Origin: Ktedonobacteria bacterium
GTDB lineage: Bacteria; Chloroflexota; Ktedonobacteria; Ktedonobacterales; JACDGC01
Assembly (NCBI GenBank): GCA_027459785.1
Contig: DAIDGU010000007.1
Coordinates: 1-49,229 of the forward strand
Direction: 5' to 3'
DNA length: 49,229 nt
Shown: piece after piece, positions 42,116 to 49,229 of the stretch
Position numbering within the stretch: the first letter of the stretch is position 1
Layout of the letters: the number at the start of each line of letters is the position of its first letter
The notes under the pieces: model-generated
What the model was told of the DNA's origin: nothing
Seen by the model: only the letters and a program-made list of their open reading frames with translations
The model's database searches: none
Made by a program: the position numbers and the translations under genes

Positions 42116-43453
42116 TCACGAACCAGCGACCGGCGCAATGATGAGCAGCGTTTCGCCTTTTTGCAAGGGAGCCGTCCAGCGCGTCTTGCCCGTCTGCGTA
42201 TCAATGCCAACCAGGGCGCTATCACCGGCCAGGCACAGCAAGCTCTGCGAAAGGATCGCCAGTGCCGGATTCTGCCCGATAGTGGCCGTTTGCCAACGCA
42301 CCGTGCCGGCGCTTAAATCAAAAGCATGCACGCTGGTGGAGACGAGATACAATGTTTGCCCGTCGCAGAGTACCTGCGACTGATTCGAAAGATCTTTGGT
42401 TTTGGTGCCGACATCCCAGACGACGTTGCCGGTTTGGCTATTCAGCACCTGCACATGGCCGGCGGCGGAATTGTTGACATCCCATTGTAACACCAGCCGA
42501 CCGGCACCGACACAGGCCAAATGTTCCCCCGCGAAATCACTGGGTTGCGCGAACGGGTGCTTCCAGGCGAGCGTGCCATCAGCCAGGTGAACGGCGATAA
42601 CATCCTGATCGCTGAAGGTGGCATAAGCCAGCGCGCTGTCGATAAGGAGCGGACCACCGGATGCATTCTGGCCGCCGACAGGATTCGGCGTCATCCATTT
42701 CGTCGCGCCGTTGGCGGGATTCAGCGCGAAAAGGCCGTTCGCGCCATCGAGATACAGCGTGCCATCCGCCCCCAATTGCACGGCATCGAACGTCCCGAAC
42801 GCTGTTACTGGCTGGCTCCAGCGCGGGGTGCCATCGCTCTGCGCGGCGAAGGCGCGCACCGACTGCGCCGGTGCCTGCTGGGTGAGATCGGAGCTCGCGC
42901 CCAACTCAGCGGAATAGACATTTTGGGTGGATGCGGCCACCAGCACATCCGCACCAGTATGGAACGTCCAACGCGGCGTCCCCGTCGCCGTATCGAAGGC
43001 CACCAGATCCTCGGCATGGCTGCTGCCCACGACCTCGGTGACATAGAGCGTAGCGGTGGTAAGGGCGTCGATATCCAAAAAGAATGATTGCGCATCCGCC
43101 GGTCCATACATCCAACGCCGCGCGCCCGTGGCGAGTTGGTACGCCTGGATGGTATGTTCGGCCAGCAAATAGACGGTATCCGAGGAAACGCGGAGGGTGG
43201 CGCTGTCGCCGACATTGACGGCTTTACGCCAGCGCACCTTGCCCGTCGCCGCGTCATACACGGTCAGGTAAAAGGCGTCCGCTGCGCTGCTGCCGACGCC
43301 GGAGCCGTTGATGCTCGTCAGGGCCACGACCGGCTGGGTGACGGTGGAAGATGAGGCGGCAACTGGGCCGCAGGCGGCCAGCCAGAGCATACAGCACGCC
43401 ACCAGCGCCACGCCATACCGCCGCCATGCGGGCGCTGATCGAAGGAAACGCAT
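42116..43453 (-). CDS. PQQ-type beta-propeller lipoprotein
   Basis: The protein has 445 residues. A signal helix with lipobox (LWLAAC) makes it an extracytoplasmic lipoprotein. About seven blades follow, each with the pattern TGxxxW: ATGKVRWRKAV, ATGARRWMYG, ATGTPRWTFH, GTPRWSQPV, NGATKWMTPN, DGTLAWKHPF, TGNVVWDVG, AGTVRWQTA, TGKTRWTAP. It resembles BamB- or sensor-type propellers without catalytic residues that I can name, so it probably mediates protein contacts. The ATG at 43453 follows AAAGGA by six bases. It is the first gene of a probable two-gene unit with the oxidoreductase. Confidence 0.88.
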   Translation of the reverse strand: MRFLRSAPAWRRYGVALVACCMLWLAACGPVAASSSTVTQPVVALTSINGSGVGSSAADAFYLTVYDAATGKVRWRKAVNVGDSATLRVSSDTVYLLAEHTIQAYQLATGARRWMYGPADAQSFFLDIDALTTATLYVTEVVGSSHAEDLVAFDTATGTPRWTFHTGADVLVAASTQNVYSAELGASSDLTQQAPAQSVRAFAAQSDGTPRWSQPVTAFGTFDAVQLGADGTLYLDGANGLFALNPANGATKWMTPNPVGGQNASGGPLLIDSALAYATFSDQDVIAVHLADGTLAWKHPFAQPSDFAGEHLACVGAGRLVLQWDVNNSAAGHVQVLNSQTGNVVWDVGTKTKDLSNQSQVLCDGQTLYLVSTSVHAFDLSAGTVRWQTATIGQNPALAILSQSLLCLAGDSALVGIDTQTGKTRWTAPLQKGETLLIIAPVAGS

Positions 43454-43663
43454 GCCTGATCCTTTCGCTTGGGCGCTCAATGCCACAAGCTCGGCTGGCA
43501 CAACGCGCGCACGCCATCAATCATAGCGACGTGCGCACGTTATGCTTGCGTTTCTCAGTATATGGCGCGCTTATAGTCTAGCGCAACCAATGGTCCTTGT
43601 GGGCGGCCAAAAGTATACCTGCTATTCTTTTTCCCGCTCGCTATAGCCAGGAGAATGTACGAT

Positions 43664-43690
43664 AAAAGGGCGAACGGTACCATTCGCCCT
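43664..43690 (-). terminator. Intrinsic terminator of merR
   Basis: AGGGCGAA (43667-43674) pairs with TTCGCCCT (43683-43690) around a loop that itself contains GGTACC. On the minus strand it is followed by TTTTAT. It starts 28 bases after the merR stop. Confidence 0.8.
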
Positions 43691-43717
43691 CCGTTGACTG
43701 ATCGTTTGCCAGGTTGC

Positions 43718-44281
43718 TTACGCGCTCTGGCAAGTACACGCGCCGCAGTCACACGTGCTGCAATCGCAGTCGGCGTCGTCACAGCAATCACAGCAACCGT
43801 TGGTATACATACGCATCTGATCCTCCTCGGATACACAGGTTTCGGGCTGCGTGACACACTGGGCATCAGCGCAGGCCGCGAAGGTTGTTTCAGGGCAAAG
43901 GCAAACGGCGGCGAGCGCGCGTTGAAACCGCTGGACCTCCGCCCGTTGCGCGACGAGCGCCGCGATCGCGCTGTCGATCGCCGTCAGGCGCGTGCGTGTC
44001 AGCACCAGCAGTTCGTGCTGGACCTCTGCGCAAAGTGCCTGATCGGCGCGATCTACCAGCGGTTTCGCGGCGGCGAGCGGGGTACCAAGCGCCCGCATGC
44101 GGTGCAGCAATTGGACGCGCTTGACATCCGCCGGACGATACCAGCGATAGCCGTTGGTGCCACGTGCCGGCGTGGGCAAGAGGCCGATGCGCTCATAATA
44201 GCGAATCGCCTGCGCGCTCACGTTTGCCCGTCGCGCCAGTTGGCCGATGCTCAGCCGGTCGTCATGCTGTGCGTTCGTCAT
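43718..44281 (-). CDS. MerR-family metal sensor with a ten-Cys tail
   Basis: The protein has 187 residues. LSIGQLARRANVSAQAIRYY and ERIGLLP form the winged helix typical of heavy-metal MerR proteins. RALGTPLAAAKPLVDRADQA and a long dimer helix follow. VCLCPE and AACADAQCVTQPETC give a metal-binding loop. The last 27 residues, NGCCDCCDDADCDCSTCDCG onward, contain ten Cys, like a built-in metallothionein. The ATG at 44281 has GGAGG eight bases ahead. Its promoter carries a MerR-type dyad (44305-44336), so it probably senses a thiophilic metal and controls itself. No pump or reductase is adjacent. Which metal is open. Confidence 0.88.
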   Translation of the reverse strand: MTNAQHDDRLSIGQLARRANVSAQAIRYYERIGLLPTPARGTNGYRWYRPADVKRVQLLHRMRALGTPLAAAKPLVDRADQALCAEVQHELLVLTRTRLTAIDSAIAALVAQRAEVQRFQRALAAVCLCPETTFAACADAQCVTQPETCVSEEDQMRMYTNGCCDCCDDADCDCSTCDCGACTCQSA

Positions 44282-44304
44282 CCCGTTCACCTCCCGTCGA
44301 TCAG

Positions 44305-44336
44305 AGTATGCAACGTTGTACCCGCTACAAGGTCAA
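44305..44336 (-). promoter_or_regulatory. MerR-type promoter with operator dyad in a long spacer
   Basis: On the minus strand TTGACC (44336-44331) and CATACT (44310-44305) are separated by 20 bases, longer than the optimal 17. The spacer holds the dyad TTGTA-GCGGG-TACAA (44330-44316). This is the arrangement that MerR activators twist into a working promoter. The -35 box overlaps the stop codon of the upstream CPBP gene. Confidence 0.8.
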
Positions 44337-44998
44337 GGGGTGATGTGAATCTCGCCAAATTTGCGCCGCAAGCGGCGCAGGTGCAGGCGGTGCAACGCGG
44401 CATCGCCCCACGAGAGGTAGCCCGCCGTCGTCAGGCCATGCACGATTGTCGCCACAACAATGCTCGGTCCCGGCAGCGCGACATAAAGGGTGCCGAAGAG
44501 CGCGCCGGCCAGCATCGCGGCGATGTTGAACTTCCACGGATAGCCACCTAGCCGGTGATACGCGCCGAAGATGATCGCGACCGCGCCGACGCCGCTGATC
44601 GCGCTGCCCGCCGGCCCCAGGCCCAGCGCCAGCAGCTCGCGAATCGCCAGCGCCTGCACGGTCCCGCGCCAAAAGACCTCTTCCGCCGGCGCATTGAGGA
44701 TCAGATAAAAGCAGCTTTGCAGCGCCTGGTCCGCGCCCGTCGGCAGGCGATAGCCCGGCGCGACCTGCACCCGCCAGCAGACGGCGAGCACCAGCATCAC
44801 CGCGCCCACCCCCACGCCCAGCGCCAGCGCCGCCGGCCAGCCCTGCGGCGGCGCGATCAATCCCACGGCGCGCGGCCCGCCCAGGAAGTGCGCGGCAATG
44901 AGCGCGACGGCCCAGAACGGCACCAGCCGCGTCAGCACATCCGGCCAGAACCAGCGCCACGTCTCATGCGGATGATTGCGAACGATACGAGTCTCCAT
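44333..44998 (-). CDS. CPBP-family intramembrane metalloprotease
   Basis: The protein has 221 residues with about seven membrane segments. The first zinc motif is in NAPAEEVFWRG (EExxxR type). The second is FGAYHRLGG with its His, and HGLTTAG near the end gives the third. Bacterial CPBP (Abi/CAAX-like) proteases serve in bacteriocin immunity, protein maturation or signalling. The ATG at 44998 is supported by homology only. No ribosome-binding site is seen, but TATAAT (45011-45006) lies seven bases upstream, which suggests a leaderless mRNA. The tilS gene lies 84 bases upstream on the same strand. Confidence 0.85.
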   Translation of the reverse strand: METRIVRNHPHETWRWFWPDVLTRLVPFWAVALIAAHFLGGPRAVGLIAPPQGWPAALALGVGVGAVMLVLAVCWRVQVAPGYRLPTGADQALQSCFYLILNAPAEEVFWRGTVQALAIRELLALGLGPAGSAISGVGAVAIIFGAYHRLGGYPWKFNIAAMLAGALFGTLYVALPGPSIVVATIVHGLTTAGYLSWGDAALHRLHLRRLRRKFGEIHITP

Positions 44999-45005
44999 AT
45001 CAGCT

Positions 45006-45011
45006 ATTATA
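45006..45011 (-). promoter_or_regulatory. TATAAT box giving a probable leaderless transcript
   Basis: A perfect TATAAT lies seven bases before the ATG of the CPBP gene, so transcription would start at or within a base or two of the start codon. No good -35 box is seen at 16-18 bases. Confidence 0.5.
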
Positions 45012-45082
45012 GCGCGGGAATACATGCCACCGCGCCTATACCTGGCCCAGTCAGAACGCTGTTTGCGCAATCAGCGCCGCGC

Positions 45083-46093
45083 TCAGCGCGCGATCACCAC
45101 GTGGTCGCCGTGGCAGATCGCTGCCGCGCCGGTGGCGAGTTGCACCCGCCGCTGCTCGCCGGATTGATCGAGGATGACGCGCGTCAGGCGCGCGAGGCTG
45201 TCGGCGTTCAGGTGCGCATCGGGCTTGGCACTGCCCACGCGCAGGATGGCGCGGCGCAGCACGCGCGCCCGCAGGGCCGGATGCAGTGATCGCAACTGCG
45301 TTCGGCTCAGGGTGATCGTTGCGGTGTCGTCGGCCAGCACGGCAACGGCCCAGGCGGCGTCAGTCGCCGCGTCGAGGAAGGCGACATCCTGCGCGATGAC
45401 TTCGGCGTTGCGCGCCAGCGTCGCGCTGATCTGCGGCTGCAACGTCGCCAACAAGGGCAACAGTTCGTGGCGGACGCGGTTGCGCGTGTAGCGCGGATCG
45501 GCGTTGCTGGCATCTTCGCGCGGCGTGTAGTCCCGCGCCAGACAATATGCCACGGCCTCCGCGTGGCGCAGGCCCAGCAACGGACGGATAAGATCGCCGG
45601 CACGGGGGCGCATCCCCGCCAGGCCCGCCAGCCCGCTGCCGCGCACGAAATGCATCAGGACGGTTTCCGCCTGGTCGTCCAGGGTATGCCCCAGCGCGAT
45701 CCGCGTCGCATCCGCCGTCGCCGCCACGCCGCGCAGAAAGCGATAGCGCGTCGCGCGCGCGGCAGCCTCCACCGAGCCGCGCCAGCCGGCACGCTCGCTC
45801 GCGCTCACCACACCCACGGTGCAAGGGATCGCCCGTTCGGCGCAGACCGCCGCGACGAAGGCGGCATCCGCCGCGCCCGCCGCCCCGCGCAGCCCGTGGT
45901 CCAGGTGCGCGGCATGCAGCGCGACGCCAGGAAAGCGCGCACCAGGCCGGCCACATAGGGCGTCTAGCGCCAGCAGCAGCGCCAGCGAATCGCCACCACC
46001 GGAGCAGGCCACGATCACCACGCCGTGCGGCGGCAGCAGATCAGCGCGCAGAAGCGCGACGCGCACGCGCTGCTCGAAAGGCAAAAGTGACAT
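45083..46093 (-). CDS. tilS: tRNA(Ile)-lysidine synthase
   Basis: The protein has 336 residues. TilS attaches lysine to C34 of the tRNA-Ile that reads AUA. The ATP PP-loop is VVIVACSGGGDSLALLLALD (SGGGDS, residues 31-36). HAAHLDHGLRG, IALGHTLDDQAETVLMHFVR and GLAGMRPRAGDLIRPLLGL are conserved, with NADPRYTRNRVRHELLPLL as the tRNA-contact helix region. The length fits short-form TilS without the long C-terminal domains. The ATG at 46093 begins MSLLPFEQRV. It is divergent from the phospholipase-D-like gene. Confidence 0.93.
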   Translation of the reverse strand: MSLLPFEQRVRVALLRADLLPPHGVVIVACSGGGDSLALLLALDALCGRPGARFPGVALHAAHLDHGLRGAAGAADAAFVAAVCAERAIPCTVGVVSASERAGWRGSVEAAARATRYRFLRGVAATADATRIALGHTLDDQAETVLMHFVRGSGLAGLAGMRPRAGDLIRPLLGLRHAEAVAYCLARDYTPREDASNADPRYTRNRVRHELLPLLATLQPQISATLARNAEVIAQDVAFLDAATDAAWAVAVLADDTATITLSRTQLRSLHPALRARVLRRAILRVGSAKPDAHLNADSLARLTRVILDQSGEQRRVQLATGAAAICHGDHVVIAR

Positions 46094-46225
46094 ACCACAC
46101 AGTTTCCTAGCCTGTTCGGCCTAAATATGATCACTCTCATAGTTCCCCATGACGATCCGCGCGATACTGCATCCAAACATCAGCGCGATTGCCCATGCTT
46201 CGTCAGGAAAGGGATCAGCTACTGC

Positions 46226-47368
46226 ATGGAACGATATCACATCGCCGGCCCGCGCCGGCTGCTGCCGGTTGCCCTCATCACCCTCATCATGGTGGTTTTC
46301 ACGGCCTGTTCGAGCTATACCAGCACGAATAGCAGCAGCGGAACGAGCGGTACTACCACCACCGGCACGCCCACTGCGACCACCCCGACCACTGGCGGCA
46401 CGCCCGCGCCTTGCGCCAGCGCATGTAGCGCCGGCGGGGGCATCCAGGCGGCGACACTGGCGGTTGAGCCGACGGCGGGCGATGCCCCCGAAGTGCAGGC
46501 CATCCAGGGAGCCAAGCAGACGGTCTGGCTGGAGATCTATTTGCTGACTGAACACACCGTCATCAACGAATTGGAAAACGCGGCGAATCGCGGGGTGGAT
46601 GTGCGCGTGATGCTGGAAGGGCATCCCGCTGGTAGCGGCTCAACGACGCCGCAGCAGACCATCGACGAACTCAATGCCGCCGGCGTGAAGGCGCAGGAAG
46701 CGAACGAAAGTGCCTTCGCCCTGACCCACGCGAAGATGATGATCATCGACGGCACGACGGCGTATATCTCGTCGGGCAACTTCACGAAGTCGGCGCTGGG
46801 CGGTTCGTCATATACCACCGACCGCGATTATCTGATCACCGACACGGATAGCGCGGACGTACAGGAGTGCAGCGCCATTTTCACCGCAGACTGGAACCGC
46901 ACGACGCCGCAACTGAACGATCCGAATCTGGTGGTCAGCCCGGTGAACGCCCGCGCGGACCTGACGACGCTCATCAACGGCGCAAAGCACACGTTGCACC
47001 TGGAAGAAGAGGAGATGCAAGATCCGCAGCTGATCCAGGCGCTGATCAGTGCCGCCGGGCGCGGCGTGCAGGTGACGGTGGTGGTGCCGGTGCCAGGCTC
47101 GAATGCCAGCGACGCGCAGGGCGAGCAACAATTGACGCAGGGCGGTGTGAAGGTGGTGACGGTCGATGATCGCAACGGCGGTTTGTATATCCACGCCAAG
47201 ATCATCGTCGCCGACGGCACCGCCGCCTTCGTCGGCTCCGAAAACTTCTCCACCTATTCCCTGGATAAGAACCGTGAGGTCGGCGTGCTGCTCGCCAACC
47301 CCCAGGTCATCCAGCAACTCGAAGCGACCTTCGTGCAGGACGCGAACGGCGGGGTGGCGGGGTCGTAA
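46226..47368 (+). CDS. Phospholipase D-like lipoprotein with two HKD motifs
   Basis: The protein has 380 residues. A signal helix with lipobox (VVFTAC) is followed by a Ser/Thr/Gly linker of about 40 residues. Then come two PLD domains, with HAKMMIIDGTTAYISSGNFT near residue 168 and HAKIIVADGTAAFVGSENFS near 323. The two HxKxxxxD sets would form one active site that cleaves phosphodiester bonds in lipids or nucleic acids. The protein lies outside the membrane. The ATG at 46226 is supported by the signal sequence; AGGAAAGGGA lies about 13 bases upstream. The substrate is unknown. Confidence 0.9.
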   Translation: MERYHIAGPRRLLPVALITLIMVVFTACSSYTSTNSSSGTSGTTTTGTPTATTPTTGGTPAPCASACSAGGGIQAATLAVEPTAGDAPEVQAIQGAKQTVWLEIYLLTEHTVINELENAANRGVDVRVMLEGHPAGSGSTTPQQTIDELNAAGVKAQEANESAFALTHAKMMIIDGTTAYISSGNFTKSALGGSSYTTDRDYLITDTDSADVQECSAIFTADWNRTTPQLNDPNLVVSPVNARADLTTLINGAKHTLHLEEEEMQDPQLIQALISAAGRGVQVTVVVPVPGSNASDAQGEQQLTQGGVKVVTVDDRNGGLYIHAKIIVADGTAAFVGSENFSTYSLDKNREVGVLLANPQVIQQLEATFVQDANGGVAGS

Positions 47369-47437
47369 ACTTCTTCTGACACTTGCACGACTGACAAAAC
47401 GATCGGATAGAAAAGAAGCAAGATGTAGTTTTTCCCC

Positions 47438-47466
47438 TTGCGGTGCCAGATCGTTTGTGCTATACT
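47438..47466 (+). promoter_or_regulatory. Strong sigma-70-type promoter for tRNA-Pro
   Basis: TTGCGG (47438-47443), a spacer of exactly 17 bases and TATACT (47461-47466) lie about 50 bases before the mature tRNA, so a short 5' leader would be removed by RNase P. Confidence 0.7.
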
Positions 47467-47521
47467 AAGGCTGCAAAGGCACTGCAACGACTGGCTTTCA
47501 CAGTTCACATGGGCCTTTTAT

Positions 47522-47598
47522 CGGGGTGTAGCGCAGCCTGGCAGCGCGCAACGTTCGGGACGTTGAGGCCGGAGGTTCAAATCCTCTCACCCCGACCA
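47522..47598 (+). tRNA. tRNA-Pro (anticodon CGG)
   Basis: The gene has 77 bases including an encoded CCA end. The acceptor stem CGGGGTG pairs with CACCCCG, and the D-arm is GCGC/GCGC. The anticodon arm CAACG-TTCGGGA-CGTTG gives CGG at 34-36, reading the Pro codon CCG. The T-arm has TTCAAAT in its loop. The first base pair C-G is the proline identity type. No second copy of its 3' end was seen in the window, so there is no sign of an integrated element. Confidence 0.96.
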
Positions 47599-47685
47599 AG
47601 CCTCTGGCGGTGCCTGACCGGTTCTTTCCGGTTGATGGCGCTTGTTCATCTGATGGTTCACATCTCAAAGGAAGCGATCAACATC

Positions 47686-47865
47686 ATGACACCGTATCCG
47701 TTTCTCGCCGTTAGGCATGCCGACCATGCCGGCGAGCGTGACCCGTGGGGCAGTGATTGGCTGCGCCAGTGGTGTCGCGGCGGATGCGCTATGGTGCGAC
47801 CGCGCCCAGAGCTAGCAGATAGCAGCCCTCAACCATCCGGTCCGCGTCATCGTAGACGACAGTAG
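47686..47865 (+). CDS. Possible 59-residue protein downstream of tRNA-Pro
   Basis: An ATG at 47686 with AAAGGAAG about 11 bases ahead opens a frame starting MTPYPFLAVRHADHAGERDP and ending RHRRRQ. It has WGSDWLRQWCRGGCAM in the middle. It has no recognised family and a high Arg content, so it could be a chance frame. Between the tRNA and the HNH gene (47599-47971) nothing else is visible except an ACCGG/CCGGT hairpin at about 47620. Confidence 0.3.
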   Translation: MTPYPFLAVRHADHAGERDPWGSDWLRQWCRGGCAMVRPRPELADSSPQPSGPRHRRRQ

Positions 47866-47971
47866 CGGGCAGCACGCGAACGAGCCTTGTCTCCTGCGCG
47901 CCCCTTGATTCCTGTCCCTCTGTCGTCAGCACCGCTCGCCTGTGTGCGAGCCAGAGGGAGGGAACAGCCTC

Positions 47972-48499
47972 ATGCCTGTGCTGGTTCTCAATTCATCCTT
48001 TCAGCCGCTCTCCGTCATCCCGGAGCGCCGCCTCATTGTGCTGCTCTCGAAGAACAAAGTCACCTTCGTAGATGATGAGGTGCGCCAGATGATCGAGCGC
48101 AACATCGCCGCCCGTCGCTTGACCAACGACCGGCCAGTCATCGTGCAGTTGCTCGCCAACGTGCATATCCCGCGCATGGCGCTGCGCCCGACGCGCGCGA
48201 ACATCTTGCTGCGCGACGACGAGATGTGCCAGTACTGCGGCAAGCACTCGCGTGATCTCACGCTCGACCACGTCCTGCCCCGTTCGCGTGGTGGCCAGAG
48301 CACGTGGGAAAATCTGGTGGCGTGCTGCAAACTGTGCAATGGCCGCAAGGGCAATCGCTTGCTCAAAGAGGCGAACATGAAGCTGTTGCGCCAGCCGCGC
48401 CCGCTGAACCAGGAGTACGCTGGCGTCTTCTTGTTGCGCTACCCGCAACTGCGCGAGGCGTATGAGAACTTCCTGAATGCATCGCTGCAATCCGCCTAG
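47972..48499 (+). CDS. HNH endonuclease-domain protein (conserved stand-alone type)
   Basis: The protein has 175 residues. MPVLVLNSSFQPLSVIPERR and RPTRANILLRDDEMCQYCGK lead into the HNH motif LTLDHVLPRSRGGQSTWENL with CCKLCNGRKGNR. Two Cys pairs bind zinc and the His in DHV is catalytic. The N-terminal extension WGxPL-like region is typical of a widely conserved HNH protein in actinobacteria and Chloroflexota, whose role is unknown. The ATG at 47972 follows GGGAGGGAA. It is a different subfamily from the HNH protein at 15314-15727. Confidence 0.88.
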   Translation: MPVLVLNSSFQPLSVIPERRLIVLLSKNKVTFVDDEVRQMIERNIAARRLTNDRPVIVQLLANVHIPRMALRPTRANILLRDDEMCQYCGKHSRDLTLDHVLPRSRGGQSTWENLVACCKLCNGRKGNRLLKEANMKLLRQPRPLNQEYAGVFLLRYPQLREAYENFLNASLQSA

Positions 48500-48885
48500 G
48501 GCTAAGGACCGTGGGGTGAGGGTGTCGTGTCGCCGGGGGCAATATCCCAGCCGCCGCACGGTCGCCGGGGGTTGTTCTGTAAACACATTTGCCCCCGGCT
48601 CGGAACAGCAACCTCTGATATCATGATTGTGCCTCGCCCACGAGCCTGCGCAAACCTCAGCAGCTTGACCGCGTCCCGGAGATGTAGGCCAAGGCTACCA
48701 CCCGCAGTCAGGCAGGAGCCACAACGGCACAGGCATTGCGCGCGGCACGTAAGGGTTTCCCCCTCTCGACCCGATTCAGACGACGAACGGCCGCCACGCT
48801 ATGCGTCGAATCCGTGCATTGCCCTCCCTGGGTACGGACCCATCCTGGTTCCCTGGCCTGGGCTCAGAACAACGTGCGTAACCGG
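48500..48885. other. Spacer with a long-range GGGGGC inverted repeat; no gene recognised
   Basis: CCGGGGGCAA (about 48533-48542) is repeated inverted as TTGCCCCCGG (about 48587-48597) after the HNH gene and may act as a terminator. The rest probably includes lost downstream parts of the IS1182-type element, but I cannot align it by eye. Confidence 0.45.
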
Positions 48886-49229
48886 TCACGGGCGGCACCT
48901 GCGTCCCGGCGTGTGCACCTCACTTAACACCGCATGGTCACCCCCCCCCTCAGTCAGTTCCAGCCCCAACACATATTTCCCATCAATGGGCCGGTGGACC
49001 GACTGCGTCTGCCGCCTGGCGAGCGGTGAGACCTTCCACGGTTTGCACAATGGTGACGATGAGCAGACGCCACGGAGACCAGGTGGGCGGGCCGCGTTCA
49101 GGAAAGAGATCGGCACAAGCAGTATCGGGGTAGCTATCGGGTAACTGCATCACCATATTACCGGCAGGGTAAAAGGCGTGGGCCACCGCGTCGGTGGTCG
49201 CTGGAATCTCGCCGAGGGGCAAGGGGGTG
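48886..49229 (-). pseudogene. IS1182-family transposase remnant, frameshifted and truncated
   Basis: From the right edge the minus strand reads EIPATTDAVAHAFYPAGNMV, then QLPDSYPDTACADLFPERG and PWRLLIVTIVQTVEGLTARQ, AADAV. A shift of frame leads to RPIDGKYVLGLELTEGGGDH and AVLSE. All are in the order expected for the first 110 residues of IS1182 transposases. The remaining three quarters, including the DDE residues, is absent. A run of nine C (near 48946) lies in the second part. The last 111 bases repeat 1-111, so the start codon at 116-114 belongs to the same reading frame if the ends are joined. Confidence 0.88.
49119..49229. repeat. Terminal direct repeat, right copy
   Basis: Identical to 1-111. 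It is the 5' part of the IS1182-type transposase remnant, with the same orientation at both ends. Confidence 0.95.

Noticed and set aside
47522..47598. tRNA-Pro as an attachment site for an integrated element
   Set aside because: No second copy of the tRNA 3' end and no integrase gene was seen in the window.
1..49229. Complete plasmid
   Set aside because: The ends overlap, but no replication, partition or mobilisation gene is visible and several core chromosomal genes are present. A circle is kept only as one possible reading.

Overview
The window is GC-rich bacterial DNA (about 60% by eye) with housekeeping genes: RNase J, ribosomal protein S20, AroD, TilS, a tRNA-Pro and a seryl-tRNA synthetase. 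It also carries envelope and surface genes, a short flagellar cluster and a zone of gene decay. The mix suggests a Chloroflexota-like bacterium (moderate to low confidence). The reasons are RNase J, a DUF4012 protein, a FemAB-type enzyme, a DDE transposase family that I know from actinobacteria and Ktedonobacteria, and many short intergenic repeats. No plasmid replication, partition or mobilisation gene is visible. The first and last 111 bases are identical and lie inside an IS1182-type transposase remnant. The sequence is therefore either a circular assembly or a segment bounded by two copies of the same repeat.

Layout. 0-5 kb: small membrane protein, RNase J with a terminator-like hairpin just before its start, rpsT, and a transporter gene broken by a 32-bp hairpin-type insertion. 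5-11.6 kb: an envelope-polysaccharide pair (glycosyltransferase/O-antigen-ligase fusion coupled to a flippase with an N-terminal zinc ribbon), two small proteins and aroD. 11.6-12.3 kb: non-coding repeats, including a MITE-like inverted-repeat element. 12.3-16 kb: two unknown proteins, an MFS transporter, and an HNH nuclease coupled to a small partner gene. 16-20 kb: DUF4012 membrane protein, a GNAT enzyme with a repeat captured in frame, and a PRC-barrel-like protein. 20-24 kb: repeats and fliW-csrA-fliD. 24-34 kb: SerRS-like enzyme with a very short arm, membrane STAND NTPase, two coupled TrkA proteins, two membrane proteins sharing a C-terminal tail, FemAB enzyme, response regulator, lipoprotein peptidase, LmbE deacetylase.

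34-41 kb is a decay zone. It holds a transposase with an internal stop, a DUF2867 gene abutting it, a nuoD pseudogene with four lesions, an intact tetR-hydrolase operon, a second transposase remnant, an inverted-repeat element and a frameshifted GNAT gene. 41-49 kb returns to intact genes: YhdH oxidoreductase, PQQ-type lipoprotein, a MerR regulator with a Cys-rich tail and its own operator-promoter, a CPBP protease that may be leaderless, TilS, a phospholipase-D lipoprotein, tRNA-Pro and an HNH protein. The window then ends in the IS1182 remnant.

Functionally, the best-linked sets are the polysaccharide polymerase/flippase pair, the flagellar FliW-CsrA-FliD set (translation control tied to filament-cap production), the TrkA pair, the TetR-hydrolase operon and the HNH-partner pair. 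All calls come from reading the sequence; no database search was run.
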